Of a stretch of 64,000 bases of DNA, positions 22,385 to 34,399 are shown piece after piece. The stretch is from NCBI RefSeq assembly GCF_028583425.1, contig NC_072801.1, positions 22,836,001 to 22,900,000 of the forward strand. Direction: 5' to 3'. Both the position numbers and the translations under genes were made by a program. This DNA is from Eublepharis macularius (lineage: Eukaryota; Chordata; Lepidosauria; Squamata; Eublepharidae). Position 1 is the first letter of the stretch. Every line of letters starts with the position of its first letter. A model generated the notes under the pieces. It searched no databases. It was given only the letters and a program-made list of their open reading frames with translations, and was not told the DNA's origin.

Positions 22385-22475
22385 TCTCGTGCGAGAAAAC
22401 GCAATCTTCCGTGTTTTTTGCATGATGTTCCGGGTTGTTCCGAGGGAAGGTAAGCTGTGTGGAAACAGCCCTGCT
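22385..22475. mobile_element. Partial GGCCGTTTCC-family MITE
   Basis: The right end GTGTGGAAACAGCC and the inner TGTTCCGGGTTGTTCCGAGG are like the hairpin at 45699-45786, and inner CTCGTGCGAGAAAACGC is like the longer copies. The left terminus is not found. Confidence 0.5.
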
Positions 22476-23759
22476 GCCTATACAGTTGGTAGCATTTGTT
22501 GGACAGCCACATTCCTTACTCATGCACGGAATGTTCTGGATTGAACTGTCGTTTCCAGGCAGCGGTCATGTACACCAGCATACATGCCATGATTGTGTTC
22601 TGCATTTTATAATGGTCAATGCTGTATGATTCTGTTTGCCTGAATTACATGCTGTAACTCTGTGTGCTCATCTGAGAGTGTCTTAACTTCTGATATTAAT
22701 TGCAGGAGAGCCAGTGGGCCCCTCCATTATCTGTTGAAAATATGTACTTTCACTTTTCTAGCAAGTATCCTTGGAAAGAGCTGCTAGCAACAAACATTGC
22801 AACTTTCCCAGAGACAGATTTCCTTTGTACTTCATGTAGTCTAAACTACTTTGTTCCCATGCAACCTCTTTGGGGGTTTGCGCCAGAATGTCAACGGACC
22901 CGGGAGGGCAGGGAGCATCGTTGTATGTGTTGTGCTTTTAGACTTGGAAGGGCAATTTTATCTCCAGGAGCTGGGGTGGAATTTTTTATCTTCCTTGAAA
23001 CATGAGTGCGATCTTTAATCATGGATCACTCATTTGCACGCAGAGATTTTGTATTGATAAGAGAATGTGTAATGTTTGTTTCCAATCTCTCTCCCCTGCC
23101 CCCCCCCCTTGAATACTGTGGCATTCAAGGACGGAGATATGGTTCATTTCCTGATTAACCCGGCATTTCCTTGGCTTTTCTGTAACTAACTGGGAGGTAC
23201 ATAATTGCTGACAGACTAAAGTTCTAAGAAATGTCACTGGAAAGACCACATCTGGGTTGGGTCTGGATGACCTTCACACATCTGGCTGGACATCCTTGAA
23301 AACTACTAGATAGTTCCTTGGTCCAGTCCAACAGGATTCTTCTTCTGTTATGTCCATCTATGGTTCCAATGAATTGGTTTTGGCTCTACATTTAGCATTT
23401 ATTTTCTCAACATAGGGATGATTTCGAAGTTCTCGATCCTGCTCTTTCGCCCCTCCCTGGAATCTGTTTCAAATTGGTTTCCCCTCTTTTTTTCTTTTCA
23501 CACCATTTTCCGTTTCCTCACACCGCGTTTTCTCCCCTAGAATGTACACATTTTAAAGCATCATTTGTGTATCAATAGATCAGCATTATTTTACCTGAAT
23601 AAATAATATATATACATACTGTATAAATTGCATATAAACATGATGTTCATACATAGTGCAATTGGACCGAGAAAACAGAGTGAGAATGGGACAAATGAAA
23701 CATGTGAAAAGAAAAGAATAAAATTATGAAAAGAATGAAAGAGGGGGCATTGGATCATC
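22476..23759. other. Unique sequence, nothing recognised
   Basis: No exon or repeat terminus identified; a C run lies near 23100. Confidence 0.4.
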
Positions 23760-24335
23760 CTAAGTGTACAGTTAATTTTTTTTATCAATCAATAGGTTTA
23801 TTTACAGTTAATAACCAATACAGATTTGTAAAAGTATAAATGAGTATCATACACAAAATACAGCACTTGTAAAAATAACTGTATAAAAGCTTGACAATAT
23901 AAATACAAAAATGTGGACTTTCAGGATTAAGGATAAAACCAGATGTTACTCCTTTGTACATTCCCTGCGAATTCTACAGGCTGCGGCTAAAAATCTAGCA
24001 CTAGCCAACATGATCCGGGGATCGGCACCTAACAGGAGTGTATTAGTTAGCTCTGTATCAGGAAGGCTCGAAAACTTCTTCAATACAGGTTGGATATATT
24101 TTATACGTATTTTGTGGTAGAACATACAGGCAAGTATAACATGCTCAATTGTTTCTACTTTCCCTGCCTTGCATGGACAGACCCGCTCAGCCATTGGGAC
24201 CTTCTTGTAGCGGCCTTCAAGTACTGTTGATGGAAATATATTGCATCGGGCCAATGAGAAAGCCCTATGATGGGACAGGATTTCCAGACTTGATAAATAG
24301 GAGGCTGGAGAAACCACATATCTTGTTTGCAGGGG
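23760..24335 (-). mobile_element. Non-LTR retrotransposon 3' fragment with terminal zinc-binding motif
   Basis: Minus-strand translation (24317-23946) gives RVCPCKAGKVETIEHVILAC, a CxC...H...C arrangement usual at the C-terminus of many non-LTR reverse transcriptases, with ILACMFYHKIR and LASARFLAAACRIRRE around it. The 3' end (GGTTATTAACTGTAAATAAA on the minus strand) lies near 23800. Clade not determined; it is 5' truncated and not the L2-like family seen elsewhere in the window. Confidence 0.65.
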
Positions 24336-24478
24336 GGGGGGGGGCTAGGAAATTGGAGACCCTAGCAAGATCCCTCTGTCATTCGACATCCAATATTCGC
24401 TGTTTGACCACAGTTAAATTTGTATATTTATTTGTGTACAGTTTAAGCCAAATGCTTTAGGAACCCTGAAGCAGTAAG

Positions 24479-24672
24479 ACAGTATGGTATAGCTCAATCT
24501 CATCAGAGTTCAGAAGCTAAGTAGGGTCAGTACTTGGATGGGAGATTACTGAGGGAGGCTGAGGTTGCTCAGCTGAGGAAGGCAATGGCAAACCACCTCT
24601 GCTCCTCACTTGCCTTGAAAGCCCCTTACTGGGGTCGCCCTAATTCAGTTGTGACTTGACAGTGCACACACA
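24479..24672 (+). repeat. 5S-rRNA-derived SINE, uninterrupted
   Basis: Head CAGAAGCTAAGTAGGGTCAG plus TACTTGGATGGGAGATTACT matches the 5S rRNA internal promoter and 3' half. The body follows with GGCAATGGCAAACCACCTC and GCCTTGAAAGCCCCTTACTG, and the tail is TGACAGTGCACACACATACA. It is the only one of seven copies without a later insertion. Confidence 0.8.
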
Positions 24673-25008
24673 TACACAAAAGGAATGGAGGACCGACATT
24701 CGTGGCCCCTTGATTCCATTCCACTGTGTCCTCCTTACCCACAACTCAGCTGCAATGCTATTGGCTGAGCTGGTCATGTGGCTGCTCACATGGCCTTGGC
24801 AATTTGCACAACAGTGTTTATGGTCTGATTAAAAGTATCTGTACATCACATTTTCCAGACATCCAAAGTGGTCAGCCATGCGAATAAAAACATGAAAATA
24901 AAATCACTTGATTTTTTTTAGAGACATGAAATGGAGAATATTTGTTCATCCCAGCTTTATATTTTTAGCTCTGCGTTTCATTTGTGTACAGCTTTGGGCA
25001 CAGTTTTA
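24673..25008. other. Unique sequence, nothing recognised
   Basis: No exon or repeat terminus identified. Confidence 0.4.
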
Positions 25009-25058
25009 GATGAATACTAGGCAACGGGCCATGGGTCAGAGCAAGAGCATCTTCCTTG
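25009..25058 (+). repeat. 50-bp duplicate of a SINE head
   Basis: This segment is identical over 50 bases to 25427-25476, which is the start of a complete SINE plus about 14 bases of its flank (GATGAATACTAGGC). The copy stops abruptly after CATCTTCCTTG. Confidence 0.85.
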
Positions 25059-25426
25059 AGGGCAAATTAAGCCAGAATTGAGAAGTATAGTACACAAAAG
25101 AACGTCATAGAGGCTGTGGAAAAGCGGGTTATAGCGAAACGGGAAAATTACGAAGCTGGCATACCCGTTGCCAATCTCCCGCCTTTGGGACAGCACAGCA
25201 GGATGAGATAGCTTCACCGTACACAAAGTTTGTGGTTTGTCAGTCCCTGTGCCTGCATAGAAGCCTGGAAAAGAAATGAGGAGTAGAATCTTATGGGCTT
25301 GGAAGGCTGGGATTCTTTGATTGTACATTGACTGAATTGTGCCTGTTGATGTTTTCAAAGCACATAAACAATTATTACAAGCCTTTATGGTCTGTTTGGA
25401 CTGAATTGCCTCCGTTTAGATAGTTT

Positions 25427-25630
25427 GATGAATACTAGGCAACGGGCCATGGGTCAGAGCAAGAGCATCTTCCTTGCATGCAGAAGTCCCCAAGTTCGGT
25501 CCCCGGCATCTCCAGATAAAAGGGTAATAGATGGTATGATATACCACCACCTGAGGCCCAGGAGAATCGCTGCCACTCTGAGTAGACAATGCTGACCATG
25601 ATGGACCTAAAGCCTGACTCAGTGTAATGC
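25427..25630 (+). repeat. tRNA-derived SINE
   Basis: GGGCCATGGGTCAGAGCAAG, CAAGTTCGGTCCCCGGCATC (B box), GATAAAAGGGTAATAGATGG, CTGAGTAGACAATGCTGACC and CTGACTCAGTGTAA follow the family order. Confidence 0.8.
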
Positions 25631-26164
25631 ACTGTGCCCTTCTTGTGCCCTTTGTGAACAGAAACATGGCAAAATTTCGCTTTATGAGTCCCTGACTCAT
25701 TGAAGACTGCTAACAGTGCGCTAATGGATTCTATTACTGTTTGGCATAAACCTTTGATCTCCTGCACTTTTGTGGAGGAGGTGTGCTTATGGCCTGAACT
25801 TGAGGAAAGAGAAGCATGTGGAAAAATAAAGCCCTGACTTTTGTTCCCAAGGAATTTTCCAAATCAGGCTTTAAAAAAAAAATACAGTGTTAACATAAGG
25901 GTGATATAAGAGGAGTCAATTTTGTCAGATGGATGGCTGGTTACTTGACAGATGATGGCTGCCCAGCTACAAGTGAGGTCTCGAATTTAGCAGAGGGGAA
26001 TTGGTGGAGTTGAAAGCGGAAAGAATGGTGGGCTTTGAAGAAATGTAATCCAGCCTCTCTGACATACACACCCCCAGGGCTTTATTCTGGCCACAAATAC
26101 TAGAGTCCAACTATTACTTTTCTCATTATGTTTCTGGTGATTCAAAGGAAAGGTGACTTATTTA
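25631..26164. other. Unique sequence, nothing recognised
   Basis: No exon or repeat terminus identified. Confidence 0.4.
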
Positions 26165-26345
26165 TGTTTTTTAAAAATATATATTTATACCCTGTTTTTC
26201 TCTGCAACCAAAGCATCTTACATGAATCTTGTCTCCTCCATCTCATCTTTGCACAACAGCCATGTGAGGTAGATTAGGCTAAGTGGGATTCAAACCTGAG
26301 TCTCCCATATCCGCTTCCAGCACTAACCGCTACACTATTCTGACC
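26165..26345 (-). repeat. tRNA-derived SINE with L2-like tail, minus
   Basis: Minus strand reads AGTGTAGCGGTTAGTGCTGG, CAGGTTTGAATCCCACTTAG, CTACCTCACATGGCTGTTG and ends near AACAGGGTATAAATA, i.e. head, B box and tail in the right order. Confidence 0.7.
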
Positions 26346-27194
26346 TGTGTTGGAATTTGACTTCATTAGAAATTAATATTTCCAGGCTTTCAATTCTGTT
26401 TCCTAACATTCTTTCACAACTCACAAAATAGGGGCCTGTTCATTGACAGTGCTGCACATAAACCCTTTGTCATATTTCTCCTCTGGCAGTTGTAGCACCC
26501 AGGAACGGCCATGGCAAAAAACCTCTTGACAAGTCAACAGTCAGCCCTCCCAGAATAAGCATACTCCAAAAGGAGATTTTTATTTTTCCAGTATGGGAGC
26601 AGAGGGCCAGCTTTCCTGAATACCAGCAACAGAACTTGCAGTCTTTCTCATTAGGTACGTTGTAGCTCGCATGGAAGGCCAGACTTCTGCAACAGATGCA
26701 AACCTCTTTGCCAGCAGCTCTTTACCTGGGGCGCGCAGCCAGCACCCAGCTATTTCATGCAATTATTAGAAGTTTCACCGCTGTCAAAGAGGGGAGAAAG
26801 ACACCATTCGCTCACCTGCAATCCAGGATCAGTACTGATGATCTCCACCTGTTGGTCAATATTAATGTCAGCCCACCAAGATTGTAACCCTGGACGACAG
26901 TATTGCTTTTCTGTGGGTGGTCATGTGCTAAATGTGGGTGGTTTCTTACAGTGAAATCCTCAGCAGAGTTAGGATTTCACTCTTAGTGATGCTGTGGTCA
27001 ATCTTTACATGGTGCAGGATGTTTGATGAATACACTATTCCAGTGCAGATGGGAGCTGGTAAATAGGAGGGTGAGATCTTCTGAAGATGGCCACTATTTA
27101 GATATCTGCCTATGTAACCTCTGTAGTATCCCGAGAGACAATGGTGCAAGGTCCCCTGTTTCCTCCATGTCTTCATTAATAGTGTCCAGTACCA
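26346..27194. other. Unique sequence, nothing recognised
   Basis: No exon identified; probable diverged sequence before the LINE. Confidence 0.4.
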
Positions 27195-29425
27195 GATTTG
27201 AGACACAAAACTGCACACCTGTTACAGGGCATGACAATTGACCGGGTTTGCATAAAAGAGATGTGGTTGGAAGAACTTCATGTAGTGTGTCTGTCCTAGC
27301 TAACTCATCTCATCTGTTTATGTGGTCTCTGCAAGACCTTCACAGGTGGACAGGTGGACAGGTAGCTACTATCGTTTGTGAGTCCAAATTCTGCAGACTC
27401 CCAGTGCAAACTGGCATTGATTGCAAGCTTCTGAAGTTGAGAAATAAGGCTAAGTTAGGCATACTGCTTGTTTATCGGCTGCCTTGTCTGATTTGGCAGA
27501 GGTGCTTTCAGACATAATCCTGGAGACACCCCGACTGAATTGATCTGGGGGCTTTAACATTCATACAGAAGATATCTCAGCAGGGCCAGATCAGGACTTT
27601 ATTGCTTCTGTGACTGCTGGGCCTCTCTCAAATCATGATCGGTTTCAGGCCAGGCTATGGGACAGAGAAAGCTCTGGTGTCTTTGGTTGATTATCTCCAT
27701 CTGAACGTAGATTATCTCTATCTGAACGTAGGTTATCTCCATCTGAATTTAACTGGGCTTATCTACAGCCATGGGTACAGTGGACCATGCCATCTGGTTG
27801 AGGCACACGTAGACAGAAGTAGGTCTTGGGTGATATCCTCTTGTCTGGTTCAAATCATTCTTCAATGACTGCCATCAGAGACCATTTGTCATCAATGTAA
27901 CACCTGTCCAGTGGGGTTCCATAGGGCACAATCCTATCCCCCATTCCATTCAATCTTAGCCCTTAGGACAAACCATTTTTAGTTTTGAGGTGGCTGCCAT
28001 CAATAAGCTGAGGATGCCAAACTCGATATCCCTTTATCTAAATCCCCTGGTGATAAGTTAGAGGGCCTGAATCACTGACTGTCCAGTGTAGTTTAATGGC
28101 TAAAAGTGAACAAACTGAAAATAAATCCTGATGAGACAGAGACAATGCTGGTTAGGAATGTAGAGATCTTGAAGGAATTTACACTTACCACCTTCCATGG
28201 AGTTTAGCTGACCTTTGTTGATTTTGTCAAAACTTAGTCTAGCCTCGAAGATGGCCCCCTACTTTGACATGGCTGAACTAGCCACCTAGATCCATGCCAC
28301 AGTAACATTAGACTACTGCAATGCATTCTACATAGAGTCTCTCTACACGAGAAATCTTAGAGTCTCTCTACACGAGACCTCTTGCACAGGGACACTCAAG
28401 TGTAGGAAGGCACAATGTTAGCTAGGAAGTAGTTTAAAAAGACAGAGCCAAAGGCTCTGTCAATTTCACCTCTCTACAGGAGGGTAGTTTTAAAAGACGG
28501 AGCTGGCAGAGATCACTCCTCAGAGGGTTTGTCAATTTCATCTTCACCTCCCAGAAGTCTCTGTCAATTTCACCTTCCCTTTGGGCAGGCGAAAATGATA
28601 TTAACAAACCCTCTGAGGAGTGATCTCTACCAGCTTTGTCTTTCTAAACTATGCTTCCTGGCTAACGTTACATTTCCCTACACTTGAGCATCCCTGTGTA
28701 AGATGCCTCATGTAGAGAGACTCATCATAGTCAACTTGGAGACTCCAGTTGGTATAGTTCATACATAACAATGAAGCTCAATTATTATCAGGAGCTAGAT
28801 GGAGGAAGCATATTCGCCCATTCTGCAGTCACTCAATTCAGGGCATTGGCTATTCCATGCAAAGAGTTGAATGACCTTATCAGATCCTGATATCTGCAGG
28901 ACTCTCTCCTGCCTATGCTCCAACATGACAGCTTTGTTCACTTGACCAGGACCGCCCTGCAATTGGGCAAACTCATCAACTGCCGGTACGCATGCATCCT
29001 TTGTTGTGCCACGGTGAAATCAGGAAGGCTTCCACTCGCCTGGCATCTCACAAATTATGCAAAACTAAATTATCCAAGAAGATATTTTTACAAAGCTAAT
29101 ACGGCTTTATTATAACAGAATGGCTCAGCGGAAATGCTTTCATAAAGGGAAAATGCTGTGAAGTTGGACTATACTATTATGTATGGTAGATACTATCTGT
29201 TGCGGTATGTATTATCCTATTATGTAATCTTTGCATCGTTTAACATTCCATGCTAATACTTATGCTTTATTTCAGCTTTGTTACAGCTTTCTGCTTGGTT
29301 TTAATTTCCGCAGTCTTAATTCTATTACCTTGCTGATGGGATGTCCCATTCTCTCGATTGCATTGACTTACACTGTGTAAACCACCTTAAGTCTCAGTGA
29401 GAAAGGTGGACTATAAATAGGGAGC
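27195..29425 (+). mobile_element. L2-like LINE, internally deleted and split by a fold-back element
   Basis: The plus frames contain endonuclease remnants (GFNIHTED-like near 27550) followed abruptly by reverse-transcriptase remnants (GFRPGYGTEKALVSLVDYL, 27645-27700), so part of the ORF is missing. After RT, KLKINPDETETMLVRN and TLDYCNAFY-type remnants reach 28333, where a fold-back element interrupts. The LINE resumes at 28724 and ends with TTGACTTACACTGTGTAAAC and CTCAGTGAGAAAGGTGGAC. Stops and frame changes are many; it is dead. Same family as 48745-51005. Confidence 0.75.
28335..28723. mobile_element. Fold-back MITE, GAGTCTCTCTACACGAGA termini
   Basis: Long inverted arms: CTCTCTACACGAGACCTC with GCACAGGGACACTCAAGTGT on the left, and ACACTTGAGCATCCCTGTG with ATGTAGAGAGACTC on the right. 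The left terminus is duplicated in tandem (28335 and 28360). It sits inside the L2-like LINE. A related element at 31497-31931 has a TAA duplication. Confidence 0.75.
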
Positions 29426-30130
29426 TGTCAGGATAAGGAACAGGATATAGGTCAAGGGTGCTGCAACTGCTGGAGGGCTATCCAGTCACATACTAGAGTC
29501 TCCAGTAGATGCAAGGAGATAATCAATGTTGTACTGGCAAAGTCGAGGTGACATCAGGGCTTGATAGCTGGCCCTGTCTTGTTAGTTCTTGCTGTACAAG
29601 CCAAGCCAAGGACAAGGTTTCTAACTGCTAGGTGAGCACACTGCGTTCCACCGCTTGGTCTCATTCAGTGCCAGTGCATCCATAGAGGCAGGTCCAGCAG
29701 CCGCCTCGAGTGCTAAGGCACTGGAGGGGGCACTGGGGGCGAGGGGCATGCCACGGAGCTGGCAACGGCAGTGCTGGAGGGCTGGGAAGCCACCCGCACA
29801 TCGCCCTGGCCGCTTGCCACGCCTGGCCTGCAGCCCTCCCATTCAGCTGCCCCATGCTGCCACCACTACCGCCAGCATGTGCTCCTGGCCGGGCACAGCA
29901 GCTGTGGGCCAGGCGCAGCAGGCAGCCAGGGTGGCGCGCAGAGCAACTGAGTGGGACAGCTGGGAGGATGCATGCATGCCGTCCCAGCTGCCTGCAGCAT
30001 GATGTCATCACACAGTCCAGGTGTGTGCACGCACTTTGTGCATATGCGTGGGGGCAGCAACAGCTCTGAAGCTGCCCCTGGCCTCAGGCGCCAGAAAACC
30101 TGGCACCAGGCCTGGTCTCATTAATGTCCT
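29426..30130. other. GC-rich stretch, no gene recognised
   Basis: 29640-30110 is clearly richer in G+C than its surroundings and gives open frames on both strands by composition alone. It contains GATGTCATCACAC, a word typical of family B MITE interiors, so a diverged repeat is more likely than a CpG-island promoter. Confidence 0.4.
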
Positions 30131-30945
30131 TAGTCTTGAGACTCTGGGGGTAATCCTGGTGGCACAGTTGTCTCTGCAGAACCATTTTGATCATAACTGA
30201 TCCTAACTTGAGTAGTACCATTTTTGGCCCAAAACCAGACAATGAGCAGCTGAGACAAATTCCTTGACCGCATTGAATGTTTGTCAAATGACGGACACAT
30301 GCGATTGCCCAACACACAGTCTTTACATTAGTAGGCACTGCGATGAATGAGGGACGCACACTGGTAAAACACCAGACCAGAAGAAACTTGATGCATTTCT
30401 TTACCATGGGTTTTTTGCAGTGTTTTATCTAGGCATGCATGTGTGTCGGTCATTTGGCTGCCTTCACACACATTTGTAGGTGTATCACACAGGAAAATCC
30501 AGTTGCAAAGATTGCTATAGTCATTATCTGACAATGTGTGAAAGAAGACTTAGAGGAGGGGAAAGACACAAAATAAATGCAAGGAATTGAAGACAGTGCC
30601 AAAAACATGTGCAAAGTTCTGTCCAAACTTCAAAAGCAGAAAAATGAAACAAACGAAAGATTCATGCCTTACATCAAAGACAATTGTAATTTAGAATTCC
30701 CCAATCCAAGGGGAAATTCTGATAAGAATTTGAGAGTATATTTGACATGAAATAATACAAAGGGAATATACATATATTTCGCATACCTTGAAATATGTCT
30801 TTGTGAGGGAAGGGAACAGAAGACACACCTTTTAGAACCATTCAGAACCGATTCTAAAGTCAGACCTGTTTAGAACTAAAGAGCTTCTTTTCTCAGGTTA
30901 GCTGTATCCTTGTGGATACATCATCAATAAAACTTTGTAAGAATG
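30131..30945. other. Unique sequence, nothing recognised
   Basis: No exon or repeat terminus identified before the GAAA tract. Confidence 0.4.
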
Positions 30946-30949
30946 TGTA

Positions 30950-31062
<113 letters not shown>

Positions 31063-31067
31063 AAAGA

Positions 31068-31493
31068 AATCCCCCTTTGCTGCACCCTCAAAAATCTACC
31101 CCTCCAATATCCTATAAGCTCTCAAAGTCTTAAATGGATTGCTCTCTCTCTTCTTTTTTCTTGAAGCTGACTTCCAATCAGTCCTAACATTCTGGCCACC
31201 TGGAACATTCTCAGTCCCACTCGGGCCATTTGTTGAAACATTTTGATTAGTTTACAGTGTCCTTTTTTTTTTTACACACCCGGGGAGTTCCCTGGGAATG
31301 TAAAGGCCTTAACTGTTTGCAGGCCACCTTGATCTCCTGTCTTTGTGATTGGCATGGGGTGGGGGGGCAACCACATTACTATTAGTAGGAGCAATTAACT
31401 GGGAAACAGTGGCAATGGGCAGGTGTCAGAGAAATTTAACCAGGAGCTCTGCTAGATGAGAGCCCATCACTGATTTCCTAGGCACTACATCAC
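31068..31493. other. Unique sequence, nothing recognised
   Basis: T run near 31265 and G run near 31360; nothing else. Confidence 0.4.
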
Positions 31494-31496
31494 TAA

Positions 31497-31931
31497 GAAT
31501 CTCTGCACACGAGACGCCTCTGTGCATGTTCGTCAAGTGTAAGGAGATGCAACGTTATCTGGGAAGCAGAGTTTAAAAAGACAGAGTCGGCAGAGATCAT
31601 TCCTCAGAGGGTTTGTTAATTTCATCTTTGCTTCCCCCAAGGCTCTGTCAATTTCACCTCTCCAGTCTAAAACTGTGTGGGATCTAACCAGAGGGTAGAG
31701 AGGAATGGAAATGGGCTGGAACTGCCTTCCAGAGCCAGTCTTGGACCTGGAGAGGTTATAATGGGTTGCAGTTTCCATTCTGGCATTTCACAGCCCCTTC
31801 ACACAGCTCCAGTGTATAGCAAAGTCTTTGCCCTGCTGCCGGCTCTGTCTTTTTAAACTACTCTTCCCAGCTACCATTGCATCTCCCGACACATGTTCTT
31901 CACGTGTCATATGTCTCGTGTAGACAGACTC
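31497..31931. mobile_element. Harbinger-like fold-back MITE, TAA TSD
   Basis: Left end GAATCTCTGCACACGAGACG, right end TCGTGTAGACAGACTC, flanked by TAA at 31494-31496 and 31932-31934. Inner paired words include AAAAAGACAGAGTCGGCAG and CCGGCTCTGTCTTTTTAAAC. A TWA duplication is typical of PIF/Harbinger. Confidence 0.75.
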
Positions 31932-31934
31932 TAA

Positions 31935-32023
31935 CAGTGCAGTCCTAAACAGAGTTACACTCTTTTAAGTCCATGAGCTTCAATGGTCTTAGAAGGTTGT
32001 AACACTGCTTAGGTTTTGCACTG
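31935..32023. mobile_element. Small palindromic MITE, CAGTGCA termini
   Basis: CAGTGCAGTCCTAAACAGAG pairs with CTGCTTAGGTTTTGCACTG around a short GTCCATGAGCTTCAATGG centre. It abuts the previous element. The better copy is at 43606-43693. Confidence 0.7.
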
Positions 32024-32239
32024 TATGTTTCCAAATGCTGATGACGCATGTTTAGAAGTTAATTTTTCTAACCCCTTTAGAAAGCTTTCCTCGGCTGCTG
32101 AAACTGACTCAAATGTTGGAATGTAATTTATAAAATCATACCCTGGCTCCTGTCTGGAACAATCAATTTGGATGGGAATTTCCAGAGTTTTTTTTTTAAA
32201 GTGTCAACTCTGGTGGCAAGCAGGGCATGTGTAATGTAA

Positions 32240-33090
32240 ATGCGACCTTCCCTCCAAACCGCTCCACTATAATTACCAAGGGACTGTGCAAGAACACACA
32301 TGCAAAAAATAAATAAAATGCAAACTCATTTTGGAACTCTTTTTTTCCAAGCATTCACAGATAATGCTTACAATTAACAGCTTAGTGATGCGATGACGAG
32401 CAAATCAGAGTTCGACCGTCCCTGTTCTAGATATGCAATGCCAATTTTGGGGACTGGGAAGATTTTTTTTTATTCCTTTTTATTAATGGAAGAGACTTAC
32501 AAAAAGAGGTTGCCCCAAATAACCCTTTCTGCTGAAGGGACTGAGCACAATGGTCTTTTAATCTTTATTTAACAAAATATTCCACCCTGTTTTCAGCAGG
32601 AAGGTTTTATTTTGAGTCTTTTTATTTATTTGAAAGGAGCAAATCTTACATGACGTTTTAATCATTTGCTTAATCTCCCCAATCGAATAGTTTACAGCTT
32701 GGTATTCGAGAAACAGGAGCCATAAGAAAAATAAACAGCCCTGTAAAATTATGCTTTTATGATAACATCACAGATGAATTACAGTTACTCTAGTAAAATT
32801 GCGGTGGCCGCGCAGATGCTCGGGCAAAACTATTGCTCCCGTTACTTTCCTGTCATAATTGGGACACCTGCTAATGTTATTATTGCATAGTTAAAGGTCT
32901 TTCAGTGTTTCTTTTGTAAACATTGTTTGGGAGACTGAATTTATGAACGGTCCATAAATACTCAGCCGGGAATAAAATATAGCGCAGAAGGCCTTAAAAG
33001 GCCGGGTAAAATACAGGCTGCCATTTTGAATTTCAAATACATGGCAGGCAGATTCCAGTGTGTCAGTTCCTCTCAGGAATCAGACGGAGG
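32240..33090. promoter_or_regulatory. Candidate conserved non-coding block upstream of FOXL3
   Basis: About 850 bp free of any repeat family I recognise. It contains AT-rich homeodomain-like words (AATTAC, TTAAT), GTAAACATTGTTTG (a forkhead-like site) and balanced composition quite unlike the neighbouring MITE tracts. No frame is open enough for coding. This is a guess from texture; conservation was not measured. Confidence 0.35.
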
Positions 33091-33163
33091 CTGGTTGGTT
33101 CGTTTCAAAGCATCTGGGGCAGTGATCTTTTTTTTTTCCACGAGAAACAATTTTATACTCTAT

Positions 33164-33397
33164 GAGCAGAACCACAAGTGACAAAAGGCACAGGTTGGAC
33201 ATTTGTCAGCTTCCCTCAAGTTTTGATGGGAAATGTAGGCAGCTTGGCGGAATGTTGGACAAGTGACAGTTGAAAAGTCCATTGGACAGCAGTCGGAGAG
33301 CCAAGCTGCAAGACTAGGATGCCTACATTTCCCATCAAAACTTGAGGGAAGCTGACAAGTGTCCAACCTGTGCCTTTTGTCACTTGCAGTTCCGCTC
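33164..33397. mobile_element. Harbinger-like palindromic MITE, TAT TSD
   Basis: Ends GAGCAGAACCACAAGTGACA and TGTCACTTGCAGTTCCGCTC pair, and are flanked by TAT (33161-33163, 33398-33400). Arms with CCTCAAGTTTTGATGGGAAA pair over about 75 bp. It closely matches the element in FOXL3 intron 1 (37848-38080), about 4.7 kb away and in the same orientation. Confidence 0.85.
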
Positions 33398-33400
33398 TAT

Positions 33401-34395
33401 GTCTTACTGTGGCCCATCCCAGGGGGAAGGAGAACATTTAAGACATCATTCCATGGTATCAAAAACTCATTGGCTGGCATAAAAGTCCACACAAATACCT
33501 TTATTTGGTCCACCCCAAGCACAGCTGCCCATAGTTTCCTTCATTCAGGTGGTACTACAGCTAGAGTTGCCAACTCCCTAAGGAAATGTTCTAGAGTTCC
33601 CTGTGCTGTAGAGGAGAGTCTGTGTTGCACTTTTCAAAGGCTCAAGATAATATTCACCAAATCACCTCAGATCTGGTGAGACTCTGCATGGCATGAGAGC
33701 TAGAACTGAGCAGCAGGAGCTTAGAACATTTTCTTGACTCTGGGAAGTTGGTGAGGCCTGTTTCATGAAACAACTACACGCAACACATACACACAGCCCA
33801 CATCTTTTTACTGCCACATCTATGTGGTCCTGGTGGCAATGTGCTAGATGTCGTTTTCATTTTTGTTCGCTAGATACCAGAGTGAGGGCAGTCAGCAATT
33901 GTTGGCTTCAGACATCATCATCTTTCCAACTGACAACATGATAGCCATCTTGTAGAAAGTAAGAAAAATGTTTCCCCTTAGCAGCAGGGAACATAATCTA
34001 CACTAGCAAGTGGGGAAAACACATTGTGTTTGCAAACCTCCAACACAAAAATATTTCCCCTCCAGATTAGTAACCTGCGGCTAATTTGAGAAGATTGTGG
34101 CTAATTTGAGAAGGCCATTTTGAGTCAACGCTCGCAAGCATGAGCAGGTCAAAGCCCCAGAAACAGTCCGTGTGTGGCTCTGGATGCATGTTGTTTAATC
34201 ATAGTTTCGGGTCCTTCACAATCCCCAGTGTGTGGTAGGAAGGACAGAATAAAAGGTGGGACTTCAGGTCAGGGGTCACTCTTGAATCCCCGGTTAAGAC
34301 GGGAGCAGCACATCTCTCTTCTTTAGCACAAGAAGCACCAAAAAGCTGATGTTCTCCCCCCCCCTGGGCCCCCCTTTCAAAACCAAAACAACACC
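33401..34395. other. Unique sequence, nothing recognised
   Basis: GTTGCCAACTCCCTAAGGAA near 33565 resembles a family A MITE end; otherwise no repeat or exon. Confidence 0.4.
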
Positions 34396-34399
34396 CGTT

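Noticed and set aside
29655-30069. Three overlapping 115-119 codon frames on both strands
   Set aside because: High G+C keeps several frames open at once; no motif, no splice signals, and repeat-like words are present.
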